From Dactylellina haptotyla (lineage: Eukaryota > Ascomycota > Orbiliomycetes > Orbiliales > Orbiliaceae), in the NCBI GenBank assembly GCA_031310005.1, contig CM062386.1, positions 1 to 64,000 of the forward strand: DNA of 64,000 bases, in the 5' to 3' direction. Shown one piece after another: positions 47,083-58,857 of this stretch (positions are counted from its first letter, which is position 1; the number at the start of each line of letters is the position of its first letter). Made by a program: the position numbers and the translations under genes. The notes under the pieces were generated by a model. The model was given only the letters and a program-made list of their open reading frames with translations. It searched no databases and had not been told where the DNA came from.

Positions 47083-47307
47083 TTATGATTCTGATGTTCA
47101 CGGATGTCCTTAGAATAAGAGTTGTAGAATAGTTCTTTTAGTCTCCCGCAACATTTCAAATTAGAAATTAGAATCTCCTGAGCGTTATCGTAGGTATGTC
47201 TCAAAAAGATATTACTAATACTTCCAGTAAACACTTAATCCACGGACTCATACTTATTAGGATATATACAATTTATTATTTTAACAAATCAATAAACTTG
47301 TTATAAT

Positions 47308-48117
47308 TTACAATTTTCTAGGTCTTTGCGGTGTAGCAGCTCTTTGGGGTGGAGCGGCCTTTTGAGGTGGAGCGCCCCTTTGGGGGGGTGGAGCACCTCT
47401 TTGGGGAGGAGCAGCTCTTTGCGGGGGGGGAACCGCTCTTTGGGGAGGCTTAGTAGGTCCTCTCTGGGCTTGGCTAGCTTTCTGCACATTATCAGGTGCC
47501 CAAGCCGCAACCTTCTCCGGGTTCTTTTTTATAGAGACTACCTTGCCCTCTTTCCTGTAAGTCCAATTCGCCATATCTTCATTGGCAACGACTGTCTCAA
47601 ACTTGCTCCCGTATCCGGTTTTAGGGTCCCTCCCACTACCCGGCTTCCCACCCAAATCGTTCGTCTGCTTACCATTCTTCCCTGAACTTTGGCAAACTTC
47701 AAAGCCACTTTCATTAATAAAACAAGCGTCTCTCTGTTTAGCGTCGCCATTTAGGTCGCCAGCCTTAATTGGCCGAGGCCGTGGCCGTTCTTGAGGGGCC
47801 GTATTCTTTGGTGGTCTGATAGATTCGGCTACATGCCCCATTATACTAGCACTTTTTTTCTCGGCTGAATCTAGCGCATTTCCAACCGTTGGTCCTAATG
47901 GCCCAGCGAACTGAAACATTTTGCCAAACATATTATCTCCCGGCCTAGGTTTCCCATAGTTTTCACCTGATACAACTCCGGGACCTGCTCGGGCCTCAAT
48001 ATGCCTGCTTTCCATGCCATCGGAATGGCCTGCTGCTCGGCGCCAAATTGTGCCCGCTAGAACTGAATCTGCTGTACAAAACACAACGCTAATAAGAAGG
48101 GTAGTAGACGGCCTCAT
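47308..48117 (-). CDS. Secreted protein with Pro/Gln/Arg-rich C-terminal repeats
   Basis: A single-exon ORF of 269 residues from the ATG at 48117. A signal peptide (MRPSTTLLISVVFCTADSVLA) is followed by a largely disordered, basic chain with two clustered cysteines (DACFINESGFEVCQ). The C-terminal 60 residues consist of short imperfect repeats of the type PPQR-[GA]-[AV] (for example QRGAPPPQRGAPPQ), ending in RPRKL. The repeats show as visible G+T-rich tandem sequence at 47330-47460. No family is recognised. Repeat-bearing secreted proteins of this sort are often lineage-specific. The gene lies tail to tail with the esterase, about 225 bp apart. Repeat-number variation between strains would be expected. 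Confidence 0.72.
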   Translation of the reverse strand: MRPSTTLLISVVFCTADSVLAGTIWRRAAGHSDGMESRHIEARAGPGVVSGENYGKPRPGDNMFGKMFQFAGPLGPTVGNALDSAEKKSASIMGHVAESIRPPKNTAPQERPRPRPIKAGDLNGDAKQRDACFINESGFEVCQSSGKNGKQTNDLGGKPGSGRDPKTGYGSKFETVVANEDMANWTYRKEGKVVSIKKNPEKVAAWAPDNVQKASQAQRGPTKPPQRAVPPPQRAAPPQRGAPPPQRGAPPQKAAPPQRAATPQRPRKL

Positions 48118-50821
48118 TGTTGATATTCGGCTTATAATTTTAACCTTTGCGATTTATTGAGGAATTGATGTTTTCGAAGGCTGTTGCAAGTTGCTAGCGA
48201 ATGATTTTGAGTAAAGGTAATACTTTATAATACTCCAAGGCTCTTAAGCATGAAAAATATGATCCAGAGACCGGCTCTTGAATAAATAATTTGAGAATTG
48301 TAAAATATTGCTTGAAACCCGCTCCGCTTTTGATGGAAATGAATAGAAATGATTGTTCTGTGGTATCGAGTTTGTGGTATTTGAAATGATGAGATTACTC
48401 GATACCCCAGAGTGAAGAGCAGTATATATATTCCTAAAGACGCCCTAGGTTCTTAGATAGTACATATTTGAATCTCTAGCTCATCAGGGGCGATACCTTT
48501 AAGCTACCCAGGGATTAAGTAAGAATGCAATTGAAACATTTTTCTCAGGGCGTATTATATCTGTAGCAAGCTATTCAGAATATCTATAACGCATATCTAA
48601 CTTAACTTTGCAGAACGACTCATACTAGGTGGTTATAAGCTAGCCTTCAACACGTAATACGTACCTTTGAAACTGCTTCCGATATATAGGTCCGGGTTGA
48701 CTATCATAGAATCTATATAAGCTTGTCCGGGTTCGTACCTATCTAACTTCTTTAGTACTTCTGCTGCTTAATAGGTCTATAGTATATCACCGTAATTCGG
48801 CGTAAAGTTCCCAGTTCTGGTACGAATCCTGGTTTCTGAGATAATAGTACTGTTACATTGTATATAAGTGAGCTATAGTTAACGAGTGATATAGCTGTTA
48901 AGCTAGCAACTAGGTTTCAAGATTATCATTATCTAGTGGATGGAACATGTTTCGACGCACGCTAAAATTTCATTTTGGGGAAAGGTTGTCTTCAGTGTCA
49001 AGACAAAACCTAAACATGCAACGCAATATTTAATTCAGACTATTGTATCTCTAGGCTTTGGGGTTGCTCGCCGGTGTATAGTCAAGCTTTATATGTTGTG
49101 GCATGTTTTTCTCCTTTTGAGGCCTATATGACGAATCCCTCACCCCCAACTAGAGCTAGTAATTTGAATACGAGGTGGCGGCGTTGTAATAAGGGAACTA
49201 ATTGATAGCTCTCTTCGACTTATAACACCCAACTCTTATTAAACTTGTCTTTAATATTTAGTTGGAATTTCTCTATTTGAAAGTAATATTTTAATACTAA
49301 CACTAAACCTACCAGCAGGACATGGGATGGGGTTTTCCATCGCTCTAAAGATCCTTCATTATTTTGGGTGTTCTCAACCTGCCCGATAAGGGGACCTGGA
49401 ATTTGGCCGTCCTCCAGTGTCTGGCCCCAGCAACGCGCCTAAAGCTATTATAAAAATTGTCATTTGTTGTTCGCACTATGTCGAAAAGATAGAGTATAAT
49501 TTTAGTATTAGTATAGTATTTCCGCGTACTGATCACGCTACTATCATTGTTTCACCTTCGCAAAGGATTTCATCGCTGAGCGGTAAGAGAAGGTAATATT
49601 AATAACTATTTCGTGGAAGACGTTAACTAGTGTTAACGTGTTAATAAGTTAACTGTCTCTCAGTACTCTGCCAAACGCATTCGTCCTTTAAACGTTCCTT
49701 ATCAATATATTCAGATAAAGCGATAAAGTTGGTGGATATCTATCGTTCTTAGAGCCTAATATGTTCAATCATGAATCAGTTTATGAAAGGCACGTTCAAT
49801 GTTACTATTTGAATTACTAAGGCCAATTTTCTTGGTGGAACTAAGAGATCTTTGGTACTTTAGATGATAAGCTTGCTTCCTAGTTTAGCTTTTGTTATAA
49901 GTGACATAGGTCCAGAATTTTCGTACTTGAGCTCAGCCTTGCGAGTGCAAGTTGAAAGTAGAGTTGCGCTTTTCTGAGGATTATATTCTGAGGGTGGTCT
50001 CACGAAAAGGACTTAATTCGTCCTGATTATTATAACAATACAGCTTTCTATGGCTTTGGATTTGTTCATTCAGCGATACAATATAATCTAGTTAGCTTTT
50101 GACATTATATCTTTGAGGTTGCACTAATACTCATAGAAAGTCGCCTCTGCGCACCCAGATCGATCCCATGCATTAGCGAATCGCCATTCGTGTTGAGCGT
50201 CTGAAGAATCGCGATTGCTGTAATCATGATCCAAACAACTTAGTAATGTGATTGAAGCCGCTGGTAAAGCAGTCAATGTTTGTAACTAGGTTATGTTGGG
50301 TTAAGTTTTCGACATCTTTCATATAATACGCTTACGACTCAAGAATTAGGAACTGGCGCTGAAGATTCAATTCTCGTACTACTTTCCGTTAAGGGCTTCG
50401 GCCTCCAGATCGTTGAAATCATTGGGCTACGCAATGTCGTGTGCAATTGCTCCTCGCTTCAACTTTATTTCGCTTCGACCTCACCTCGCCACCGTCTGTA
50501 TTTTATAGTTTAGCCTGGTAAATTGGGGTTGCGATTGAACCTATGAGCAGGATCAACATTCCCGAAGAGATTCAAGGATCGGATGACCAGGAAACTGGTG
50601 TAACCCCTTCGCAAAGAAATACAGGTTTCGCTTGAAACTAATAGAATATGTGCAGAAGCCAAGAACCTTCTGCAGAATGGTAACATCCTGATACAACGCC
50701 GACAACACAAATGTGACTTCGTCCTCACGCACGAATAGTAGACTGGGTCTGCCTATGTTTTCCAAGACAAGTAGTTTTACAGCCTTTTTTTTTTTTTTTT
50801 TTCGAATTCAGACGCTCAGTT
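48118..50821. other. Long intergenic region, nothing firmly supported
   Basis: About 2.7 kb. TATATATA at 48422-48430 may belong to the minus-strand gene ending this gap on the left. A minus-strand open frame at 50553-50765 (with helical sequence such as VTFVLSALYQDVTILQKVL) begins only at TTG and could be an exon remnant. A T tract lies at 50786-50802. No RNA gene or long repeat is seen. Confidence 0.45.
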
Positions 50822-50828
50822 TATAAAA
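50822..50828 (+). promoter_or_regulatory. TATA box of second Thr/Cys-rich secreted gene
   Basis: TATAAAA lies about 145 bp upstream of the ATG at 50969, followed by a C+T-rich leader (50838-50880). Confidence 0.5.
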
Positions 50829-50968
50829 GTACCTCTTTTAGTCTTCTATCCTTCTCTTCTACTCTGCAGAGTCCTAGTAAATCAATATCAGTCGCTCATT
50901 ATTTGCCTTATTCACTCCTTATTATTTTTCCCTTGCAGGCTAGAGTTTTTGAAATACAGCGGCCTAAT

Positions 50969-51596
50969 ATGAAGATCAACCTTGCGATTTTTTCTCTCTT
51001 TATTGCTAGGTAACCTTAAGAGACCCCAGTAGAGATGAATAATTTCGCTAATTACATATCTTATTACATAAAGCGCGGCGCCCGTGATCGCGTACGGTTA
51101 TCGCGAGAACCAGTGCAAGGCTGTAACAAGAACTACGACCTGTTGGCGGACGAAAACCACTTGCATCACTAAAAAGCAGCTCGTTACAAAGTGCTCCAAT
51201 ACGGCTGTTACCGTGCAAGTGACAATGACTGTTACCACGACGGTTACCAACGAAGGTTCTAACTCCGCGGCCGACATCAGCTCAGAAGCGGAAGTGACAA
51301 CTAGTACGCCAACTGATGAAGCGACTCTAAGTTGCCCAGCGCAAGTCTATGTCACTGCGACACCTTCTTGCCTTGCCGACCCACCGACGTGCACCCCTTG
51401 TACTGTGACGAAGACGACCCAGCTGAATTACGATAACTGTGTCTGCAAGACCGCCGAACCTCGAACCCGGATTATAATGGCCCACAGGTGTCCCAGCGAC
51501 TGTGTTTGCCCAACTGAGATTGCCTGGCTACCTAATATTAACTTTGCTAAATGCGGGGGGGCTCCTAGTGTCGAGCTTGATACGGTGCGAAAGTAA
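50969..51596 (+). CDS. Secreted Thr/Cys-rich protein
   Basis: Two exons, 50969-51009 and 51074-51596, with a 64-bp intron (CGCTAAT branch), give 187 residues. The intron falls inside the signal peptide, MKINLAIFSLFIASAAPVIA. The mature protein has a first Cys group (QCKAV, TCWRTKTTC, VTKCSN), a VTVQVTMTVTTTVTNE tract, a short acidic/Thr linker, and a second Cys group (LSCPAQ, SCLADPPTCTPC, NCVCKT, RCPSDCVCP). The architecture and TATA context resemble the larger gene at 34598, though the sequences are diverged. Function is unknown; an apoplastic or wall-associated role is inferred. Confidence 0.83.
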
Positions 51597-53173
51597 AGAC
51601 TACGCTTTCCCCATAGTACAGGATCTGACATAGATCGTTTTTTAAACGCTCCACTTTGGCTCTCTTTAAGATCTATAATTCAGATACTGTCTCTTAAATA
51701 TATTTGTCTCAATCGTATACTTGTTGTTATACAGAGACATTGTAACCTAAGTTCAATATGAAATCAGATTAAACACCAGTATAAGCAGAAACAAGTCGCG
51801 GTTGATATGGATTAATGCGTTTTATACTTCTAAATATACACTATACCTTAATAGAACATTATAGCCTATTCCTAAAAGCCTAAATCCAATTAATAAGATC
51901 GATGTTAATATTGACTAGGAGAATACACTATTGTTATTAGTAAAAGTGACCAACTCCAGTAACTTTTATGATATCTTCTAGACTCTTATTTATTGCATTT
52001 AATAATATTAGCTATATTTCAATCTTTTTAGTGGAATATTCCCTTCTTAATAGTAGTTATGCACTTTACTAATTGTATAGTAGTTATATCCATAGAGTAT
52101 TCATGGCAGTTTTTGGGTAGGCTCGTATACTACTCAGTTGGTTGTTAGCTTGCTGTACGATATGAATTTTGGAGTGGCTTCTCCACTGTTATATCTAGCA
52201 GACCGGTTTAGGGCACTGATAAGAATCCCCTTCGGTTAATACGGGACCCCTGGGTGAATATTAGGGGTAGCTCTTCATCCAGACATGGCGAGCAAGTGGA
52301 AGTTGGGAGGCAGCTAAAGCTGCATTTTGTTGCACATTCAAGGGACGCTTGTAAAAATTGGAGTTGCTATGGTATGACCATAAGCAGAAATCGTAGGGCA
52401 GGCGGCAAACACCCTACTAAAGCTCCGGTTTGAGGAGTGCCTAACCGGCTCAAAGCAAGTAACAAAGTCGACCAAACTCTGGTGGGGTTTGATACGCTGG
52501 CGGATTTATACACAACAACACAAAGTTATAGAATAAGTTCGTAGTGGTAACTAGATGTGATCGCGAGTTAATATAGCCGGTTTGCCGGAGACATGGGTAT
52601 TGGAGTTGACGAATTTATGCTATTCCGCTCGAGGGAGAACTGTACGCGCTTAGCCATTCCAACCGAAACGATATAATATATATGTTGTAGCTAGTCGGCA
52701 TTCAGAATAAGAGTTCGAATTTGGCGCTTGGCCTTATAAGCTTAGCAAAGGAAATTAGTTGAGCTGAAGAGCGTCCAAGCAGAGAGCCCATTCTTAGGAG
52801 TCACATCAACAAATTGGAACCCAAGGTCAACAAAAGTCTTAGCGTTACTTTCCTATTGGCAGCTTCAGGCTTCCAAAGATGCATGTTATCGCGATGAATA
52901 GTAATGTAGTTTCTATGAGAATCATGAGGGTTTTAAAGCTGGAATATGCATATATACATTTTCGAGAGGCGTACTTAAATCTTCCATAAATTTGATTCCT
53001 TAATATCCCTGGTATTTTTTTTATATTGTCCCTGATTTTACGTTGGCATTGTGGTGGGGATAAGTGGTATTCATCTCTTTGGTGTAAGCCTTTGATTTTG
53101 ATAACCAATATTTATTAGAATTAGTGCATTGATCTGCTAACCTATACTCTCAGGAACTATGGTGCCTAAGCTT
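51597..53173. other. Intergenic, nothing supported
   Basis: About 1.6 kb. The open frame at 52845-53108 (minus) starts at TTG only. The segment around 52200-52460 has higher G+C than its surroundings, but I see no gene or recognisable element in it. Confidence 0.4.
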
Positions 53174-54686
53174 CTATTGGTATGAAATGATATAAGTAGC
53201 AAGAAAACATTCCTTAGACATTTTACCACTATCTACGAGCATCTTATCCTCTTCCATCTTCACCAACATCTCATCATAATTCTGGAGCTCTCGCTCTTTT
53301 CGATATCCAAAGTCATCAAGCCCGTCCGCATTCTCAAATTCTTTCAGCTTTTGACCCCACTTATCTCCCAAACACTTTTGTAGCATGAAGAAAGGAAAGC
53401 TCCGCCGATTAATAGATCCCGCTACAAGTAACATGTGAAGCCACATGGCACCCGAAGTCTGTGACCACCTAACCAGCTTAGAATACTCTTTACTTTCATA
53501 GCCCGGCAACCTGGCCTCTTCATCTTCTAGTACATCTAGGAATATCTCTAGATATTTAAAATAGCGACTAGCGACCATAGGCACCGGTTCATCAGGATCG
53601 CAATCCCAGGCGGGATTTACGGGCCTGTCTCGAAGCAGCCACCAGGGTGCAGAGGCTGCTAGCTGGGCAGGTCCAATGTAAGACCACTCAAGGTCAACTA
53701 CTCCAACGATTGTTAAGTCGTCCTTGCTCTTGACTATTATGTTTCCAAGTCCGAGGTCGTCGCAGATGAATTTGAATTTCCTATGATCATATTCAGGGTG
53801 TACGAGATCGGGGATTACTGAGCGCAGTGCTCTGAACGCCGTCAGTTCAGCCATTGCGCCGTGTCTCCCTGTGACCGAGTTAGGCTGACGATCGAGCTGC
53901 TCCAAGTCTTGTCCGATTAAATATTGGAAATACTCTGATGAAGTGGCAAATCCGATATTACGATCACCTGGGGTCCATACTAGTAAACACTCTGCGATTG
54001 AGAATCAGTAGAAGGTTCCACATACCGAAAGTGTCCACACCACCTCCTTGCAATATCCCATGCGTTTTAAAAGTCAAGGGACGCATAGGCGCAAAATTTG
54101 TACGGCCTAGATCCGTGGGTGGCTCAAGGCTACCGATCTGTCTGAAGTCGAGCTTAAAGATCTGAAGTAGAATATTTGCGAACTGTCTATATATAAAGCG
54201 GATGTCTTTATCTTCCATGCTGTCTTTAATCATACTAGGGGGGTTTTCCAGTCTGTCGTCGTTTAAAATATGGTTTAGGCTCACACCTTCAATAAACTCG
54301 ATTATCATGAATGGGCCTAAGCCTAAAGGATTGTCCGTAGTGACGCCCCAGGCCCAGATTTGAGGAAGAGGAACTGTAGTATTCGCGCGTATAATAGCGT
54401 ATGCTCTCACCTCCATAATAACCTTTTCGTCGATATAGTCCCCATGAATTATCCCAGCACGTGGGAATCGTAGCATCCAGGCAGTACCATCACTAAATAC
54501 CATCTTCAGACTGCCATTAAAGGAGCCGTTGTGCCATGTACCCTCAAGGGCACATGGAAGTTTATCAGGGTGAAAACTTGAAACCCATAAACAGAGTTTA
54601 CCCGTAACATAGGCATCGTTTACCTTATCAACCCAAACTTGGTCTCGTAACTCGCAAGGTATATCGATCAACCAGTTGGTGTCCAT
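53174..54686 (-). CDS. APH-family (aminoglycoside phosphotransferase/choline kinase fold) protein
   Basis: Two exons, 54686-54026 and 53967-53174, with a 58-bp intron (GTATGT donor, CCCCAG acceptor) give 484 residues. The start is the ATG at 54686; an upstream open extension begins only at TTG. Kinase-like features are the N-lobe strand WMLRFPRAG, EVRAYAIIRANTTVPLP, FMIIEFIEG (hinge), the Brenner-type catalytic loop ICDDLGLGNIIV (His of the usual HxD replaced, Asp and Asn kept) and VGVVDLEWSYIGP (metal-binding Asp). The C-terminal 150 residues are helical, as in fungal expansions of this family. Such proteins are very numerous in Pezizomycotina and mostly uncharacterised; the substrate is unknown. 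Confidence 0.85.
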
Positions 54687-55543
54687 AATTTTACCTCGTG
54701 TGGTTTGATCTTCAGGCTCTGTATAGCTACAGGCTTCATTCGTGTTTCTAGTGAGAGGGGGGAAAGAGAGAGTTATTAAATTTTTGGGTGAAAGATGCAA
54801 AAGTCTTTCATTACTGATTTAGTCTGGCATTACATTTATTTAAGGGAGGTTTGTCATATGTGTTGCCTTGGTTAACCAGCGAGAACGCAAGTGTCACTCT
54901 TGCCCATTTAGGAAGGTTCTCGGGTGCGCTAGAACCATCAGGATGATGATTGATTGATTGAAAAGTACTATCTGCATCGGGCCTTGGCCATTTGACTCGG
55001 AATATTTATATCCGGAAATACTTCTCTATGAAAAGAACACATACTAACTAACATTATTGTCATGGTAATAGTAATTGTGTTGTCAAGAACTAGCAATAAT
55101 TTGTAAGATTCTATATGCATCGTCGGATAATCCTTATGATATTAAATTATCCATTGTAAAGCGTCCTTAGTAGTAGTATATTACCACGCGATTACTTAAA
55201 CGTAAATATATTTACTAAAGTCCCCGGCAATCCATCTACTATAAAGCTCTTCACTATTCTAGTCCTTATAACTAAATAGGCGCAGAAAGATATATAGGCC
55301 ACAAGTTCCTAACAGCAATGGATAACATTCCCGAGTCCCCGCTGAACAAACTCTGTTTCAAGAGCTACTTGCATAACGAACCTAAGTTAACTTGAATGCT
55401 ATGTAGTCCTCTAACTCAACGTGTGGTGGTCTTACCAAATCAGAGTACCTTCCTAGGCAGTATTTACTTTCGGTTTAACATGTATTTTGCCTAATTAGAG
55501 CCTCCGGCCTATTCAAAGAATTAATTAATATCCTATAGTAAGG
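54687..55543. other. Intergenic, nothing supported
   Basis: About 0.85 kb containing only short, A+T-rich sequence. It should hold the promoter of the APH-family gene. Confidence 0.5.
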
Positions 55544-55732
55544 TTAGAGGAATCTAAAACAAACCTTCTTTGCTGCCTCAATCTCCTCGAGTCTTTTGCG
55601 CTCTGCTGCAAGCTGCTGACGTTTTGTTTTCGAAGACGCTGCAGCGTTAACCATCTGACCAATGGTTGAAGTTGATTGACTAGCAATGGCTCGGGTCACC
55701 TCTTGGCGCGCTTGATCGGTATTATCAGACAT
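55544..55732 (-). CDS. Possible small helical protein (62 residues)
   Basis: The ORF starts with a good ATG and begins MSDNTDQARQEVTRAIASQS. It continues with TIGQMVNAAASSKTKRQQLA and a charged helix (ERKRLEEIEAAKK), looking like a soluble alpha-helical or short coiled-coil protein. No signal peptide. Protein-like composition over its whole length argues for a real gene, but I recognise no family and it may continue past a splice donor at GTTTGT (55564). Confidence 0.45.
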   Translation of the reverse strand: MSDNTDQARQEVTRAIASQSTSTIGQMVNAAASSKTKRQQLAAERKRLEEIEAAKKVCFRFL

Positions 55733-57801
55733 AATGTATAGCGATTGAGTGTTTGATACGATATAACTGATGAGGAAGCGATTTCTGAGGAAGTATTGAA
55801 GTGGTATAGTATAGTTTAGAGATAGGACATGCTAGAAAGCATATGAGAATTTTCTTAGTCCTATTTATATTCCATTATTCATTGATTAGAAAAAGGTCGC
55901 GGCGTTATCCACGTGAAAGAATGAAGTGTATCAAATACGTCCCGAAGTTAGGGAAATCCAGAGAGAATTGTCAGATAACGCTATTCTAAGGAAGGAAGGA
56001 AGCTGAGAGCTTAATTCATGTGGCACAGATCAAATTTTCAAGATTATCGAAACATCACTCTAGCTCAGCGCTTACATGAAGCTATAGAGCTCCCCATTAG
56101 GCAGTATATTAAACTACCAGGATATGATCGTACCCTAACTATTTTCTCTTTAATATCCTGTCTAAGATTACGTTTTTATATTACCCTATAAGATATAAGG
56201 CTTTTTATTCTAGTATGAAATCGGGCAAAAAGAAGGTAAAAGTTATTAAAAGCAAATAAGAGCTCCTACCACTTCCCGAAGTCTATTGCTAATCGAAGTT
56301 CCACCAGGCTATCTTGAATTCGGATGGTAATTATAGGTTTGCTGAATAAGAAGTTCATATAGAAAGGTATCATACCAAACTAGCCGAATTGAGGTAGGAC
56401 CATATTAGTCCTCCACTCCGGATCGATGGCTAATATATTAACTATCTACTTCGGGTTGAGCTCCACATTCCACACGTTAAGCAGCCACTCGTACAACATC
56501 TATCACTTTTGGGACTGAATGGATGTACTTGGCATATGCTTGTTAGCACTTAGCAGTAGCTCCTCAGCAAATTATTATGCCATGTACTGTGATGCTAAAA
56601 TCCAGAGGATATACTGGGGCATCAATGTTAACTCCACTTTACAAATACCATCCTTTTAAAAGCTGTCGGTTAAGTGATCTTTGATAGGGATTCTAATCGT
56701 AGCGGCGCTCGAACTTCCTATCACGACCTGGGCTTGATATGTCTAAATTCGAATATGATGCAATCGGTTCCGATCTAAAATACCCGTTAGTTAATATTAA
56801 TCGTCCAAGGACTGAAATTCCTCAAATATACGAACAGCATAGTTTGGCGTCCGCGTCCGTTCAGCTAAATATCTATGTCAAATACTGCAAATTGGTAAGT
56901 TTGAGCAGGTCGAAGCGCTGGCAAGAGGCTGCAAAAAGATATGCTTCTAGGTCAATTCAGAACCTCACCAAACTGTATTTAAAAGCAACTTGTATTCTCG
57001 CCGGACCACCGACATATCTACGGCCGTTGTGTGAAATAATAATAACCTATCTAATCTTGAACATGAGCTCAGAAGTATCTCTACTCGCTCTTCCGTGTCG
57101 TTTATTGGCGTCCAAACCAGAAACATTATAATATTAGGCGGGTCGAGTTTAGTTTTAATTGTCTCCGGCTCGCGTCACAGCTTTAGCTGGTCTCGCAGAC
57201 CAGACAACATAACTACGCAGAGGTGTTGCAACACAACTCGGTTGGGTCTGGTTCAACCAACAGTGTTTTGGTTTGGGTTCGAGACTACAGTCTGGTCTCG
57301 TGGAGGCGCAGTCTTGAACCGAAACCAAAACACAACAGACTTCGGCGTTCCAAATCGATGTTTGCCCGCAACACAAGAACCATTAACACAAAATTTTGCC
57401 ATTTTGGCTCCAACGCCTTCCGTACAAGGCCTCATTGCAGCGTATTGGTAGGCAAAAGGGAATGACTCTTCAGGATAAGACGGGATACAGTATACCTGTG
57501 TAATCAATTCAAAGCTCAATACCATCATACTAGGTCGAATATTGTTCTGGAACTTGACATCTCTCTCCTTACTTGCATATGTCAATATGTGGTGCTTCAA
57601 AGTTAAGTTGCCATCTTGGTACTTACTATCGAACATGAGCAGCGCATAACGATCAGTCAACACTCGCTACGTATCACTATAGTCTCCGTCCAAAGAACTA
57701 CTACATCTGGCGTCGGAACCTATCAAGCTGAAAAACTTTCCTAGCCTATCTCAAAGCTTAGAACCTATTTCCCACATTATCTCAAGTGTTCTTAGCTGAG
57801 T
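55733..57801. other. Intergenic with palindrome-rich segment and doubtful ORFs
   Basis: About 2.1 kb. An open frame with ATG at 56739-57131 (plus) and one at 57253-57663 (minus, TTG start) are not convincing. The first begins FEYDAIGSDLKYPLVNINRP and might be a fragment of an unknown gene. The segment 57160-57335 is rich in palindromes and is listed separately. Confidence 0.4.
57187..57333. repeat. Palindrome-rich segment with a 24-bp inverted repeat
   Basis: CTGGTCTCGCAGACCAG at 57187-57203 is a perfect 7-bp-arm hairpin. Arms 57263-57286 and 57310-57333 are inverted copies matching at 22 of 24 positions, separated by 23 bp, and would fold into a strong hairpin. Possibly a small inverted-repeat element of the MITE kind, but I see no target-site duplication that I can defend. 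Confidence 0.55.
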
Positions 57802-58857
57802 ATGATATCCTTACTACGCCGCCCTCGTTCCCTTAATTTGCAGTTAAGGCCAATCTCGCGGATCCTTCACAAGATACCCCGCATAGAATATCGAAATCGT
57901 TCTTATCCATCATATCTTGGCCAAAAGGATCTGACTAATAAAGATCCCAGCCACATACAGGCTTCTCTCTTAAGCCGAACTTTACGGGTCACTTTTATCA
58001 GGTGGGCCGCCCGCCCAAGTTTTGCTTACGAAGTCGTAGGCTTGTGTGGGATTGTTGGCGGCTTCTACCTTTACCACTTAGAAACAGTTCCTATATCCAA
58101 TCGCCGCAGATTCAACGTAATTCGCTCTGGGTTTGCTCAGGCAATCGGGAAAACTCAGTATGGTAACTTTAAGCGGCATTATGAGAAAAGAATACTCCCC
58201 GATGATGACCCTCGAGTTATACAAACACGACACGTGCTCAAGAATCTGATCGAGAGTTCTGACTTATCAACAGAACACGACTGGAAAGTCACGGTTATAG
58301 ACGAGCCCGAAGTTAATGCTTTTGTAATTCCCGGAGGGTATATCTTCGTTTATACAGGAATACTTAAAGTATGCGATAACGATGATAATTCGATAGCAGC
58401 GATACTAGGTCACGAGATTGGTCACAACGTTGCGAATCATATTTCAGAGCAGATAAGCAAAGATATTATCCTATTACTGACTGCATGGTTTATCCAAATT
58501 TTTTGGGATATTCCAGGGCTTGTAAGCTGTCGCGTGTTTAACGTAGCAATGAAGCTGCCAGGATCAAGAAACCAAGAAAGCGAGGCTGACCGTCTCGGTC
58601 TAATGATAATGGCAAGAAGTTGCTACGATCCTGAAGCGGCAGTAAAATTCTGGCAGCGGATGCAAATGATAGAGAAGGAAAAACATTTCGTACCAGAATT
58701 CCTCAGCACACACCCATCATCGCACAATCGAGCGCTAGATTTAGAAGCATTATTACCACAAGCTTACCAGGTCGCGACAGAGTCCAAATGCAACATAGCA
58801 AATAACTATGGTAAAATTGTTGGCGACGTCGTATTGAAATTTGTACACGAGAGCTAA
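57802..58857 (+). CDS. OMA1: Mitochondrial M48 metalloendopeptidase OMA1
   Basis: A single-exon gene of 351 residues. OMA1 is an inner-membrane zinc protease that takes part in membrane-protein quality control in yeast and stress-activated cleavage in other eukaryotes. A basic, Ser/Arg-rich N-terminus with no acidic residues in its first 28 positions acts as a mitochondrial presequence. A membrane segment follows (EVVGLCGIVGGFYLYHL). The zinc site is HEIGH at 204-208 and the third ligand lies in ESEADRLG (E259). VNAFVIPGGYIFVYTGIL and LSTHPSSHNRALDL are family hallmarks. Length matches fungal OMA1 (about 345 residues). All key residues are intact. The start at 57802 is the first ATG and leaves a proper presequence. 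Confidence 0.95.
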   Translation: MISLLRRPRSLNLQLRPISRILHKIPRIEYRNRSYPSYLGQKDLTNKDPSHIQASLLSRTLRVTFIRWAARPSFAYEVVGLCGIVGGFYLYHLETVPISNRRRFNVIRSGFAQAIGKTQYGNFKRHYEKRILPDDDPRVIQTRHVLKNLIESSDLSTEHDWKVTVIDEPEVNAFVIPGGYIFVYTGILKVCDNDDNSIAAILGHEIGHNVANHISEQISKDIILLLTAWFIQIFWDIPGLVSCRVFNVAMKLPGSRNQESEADRLGLMIMARSCYDPEAAVKFWQRMQMIEKEKHFVPEFLSTHPSSHNRALDLEALLPQAYQVATESKCNIANNYGKIVGDVVLKFVHES

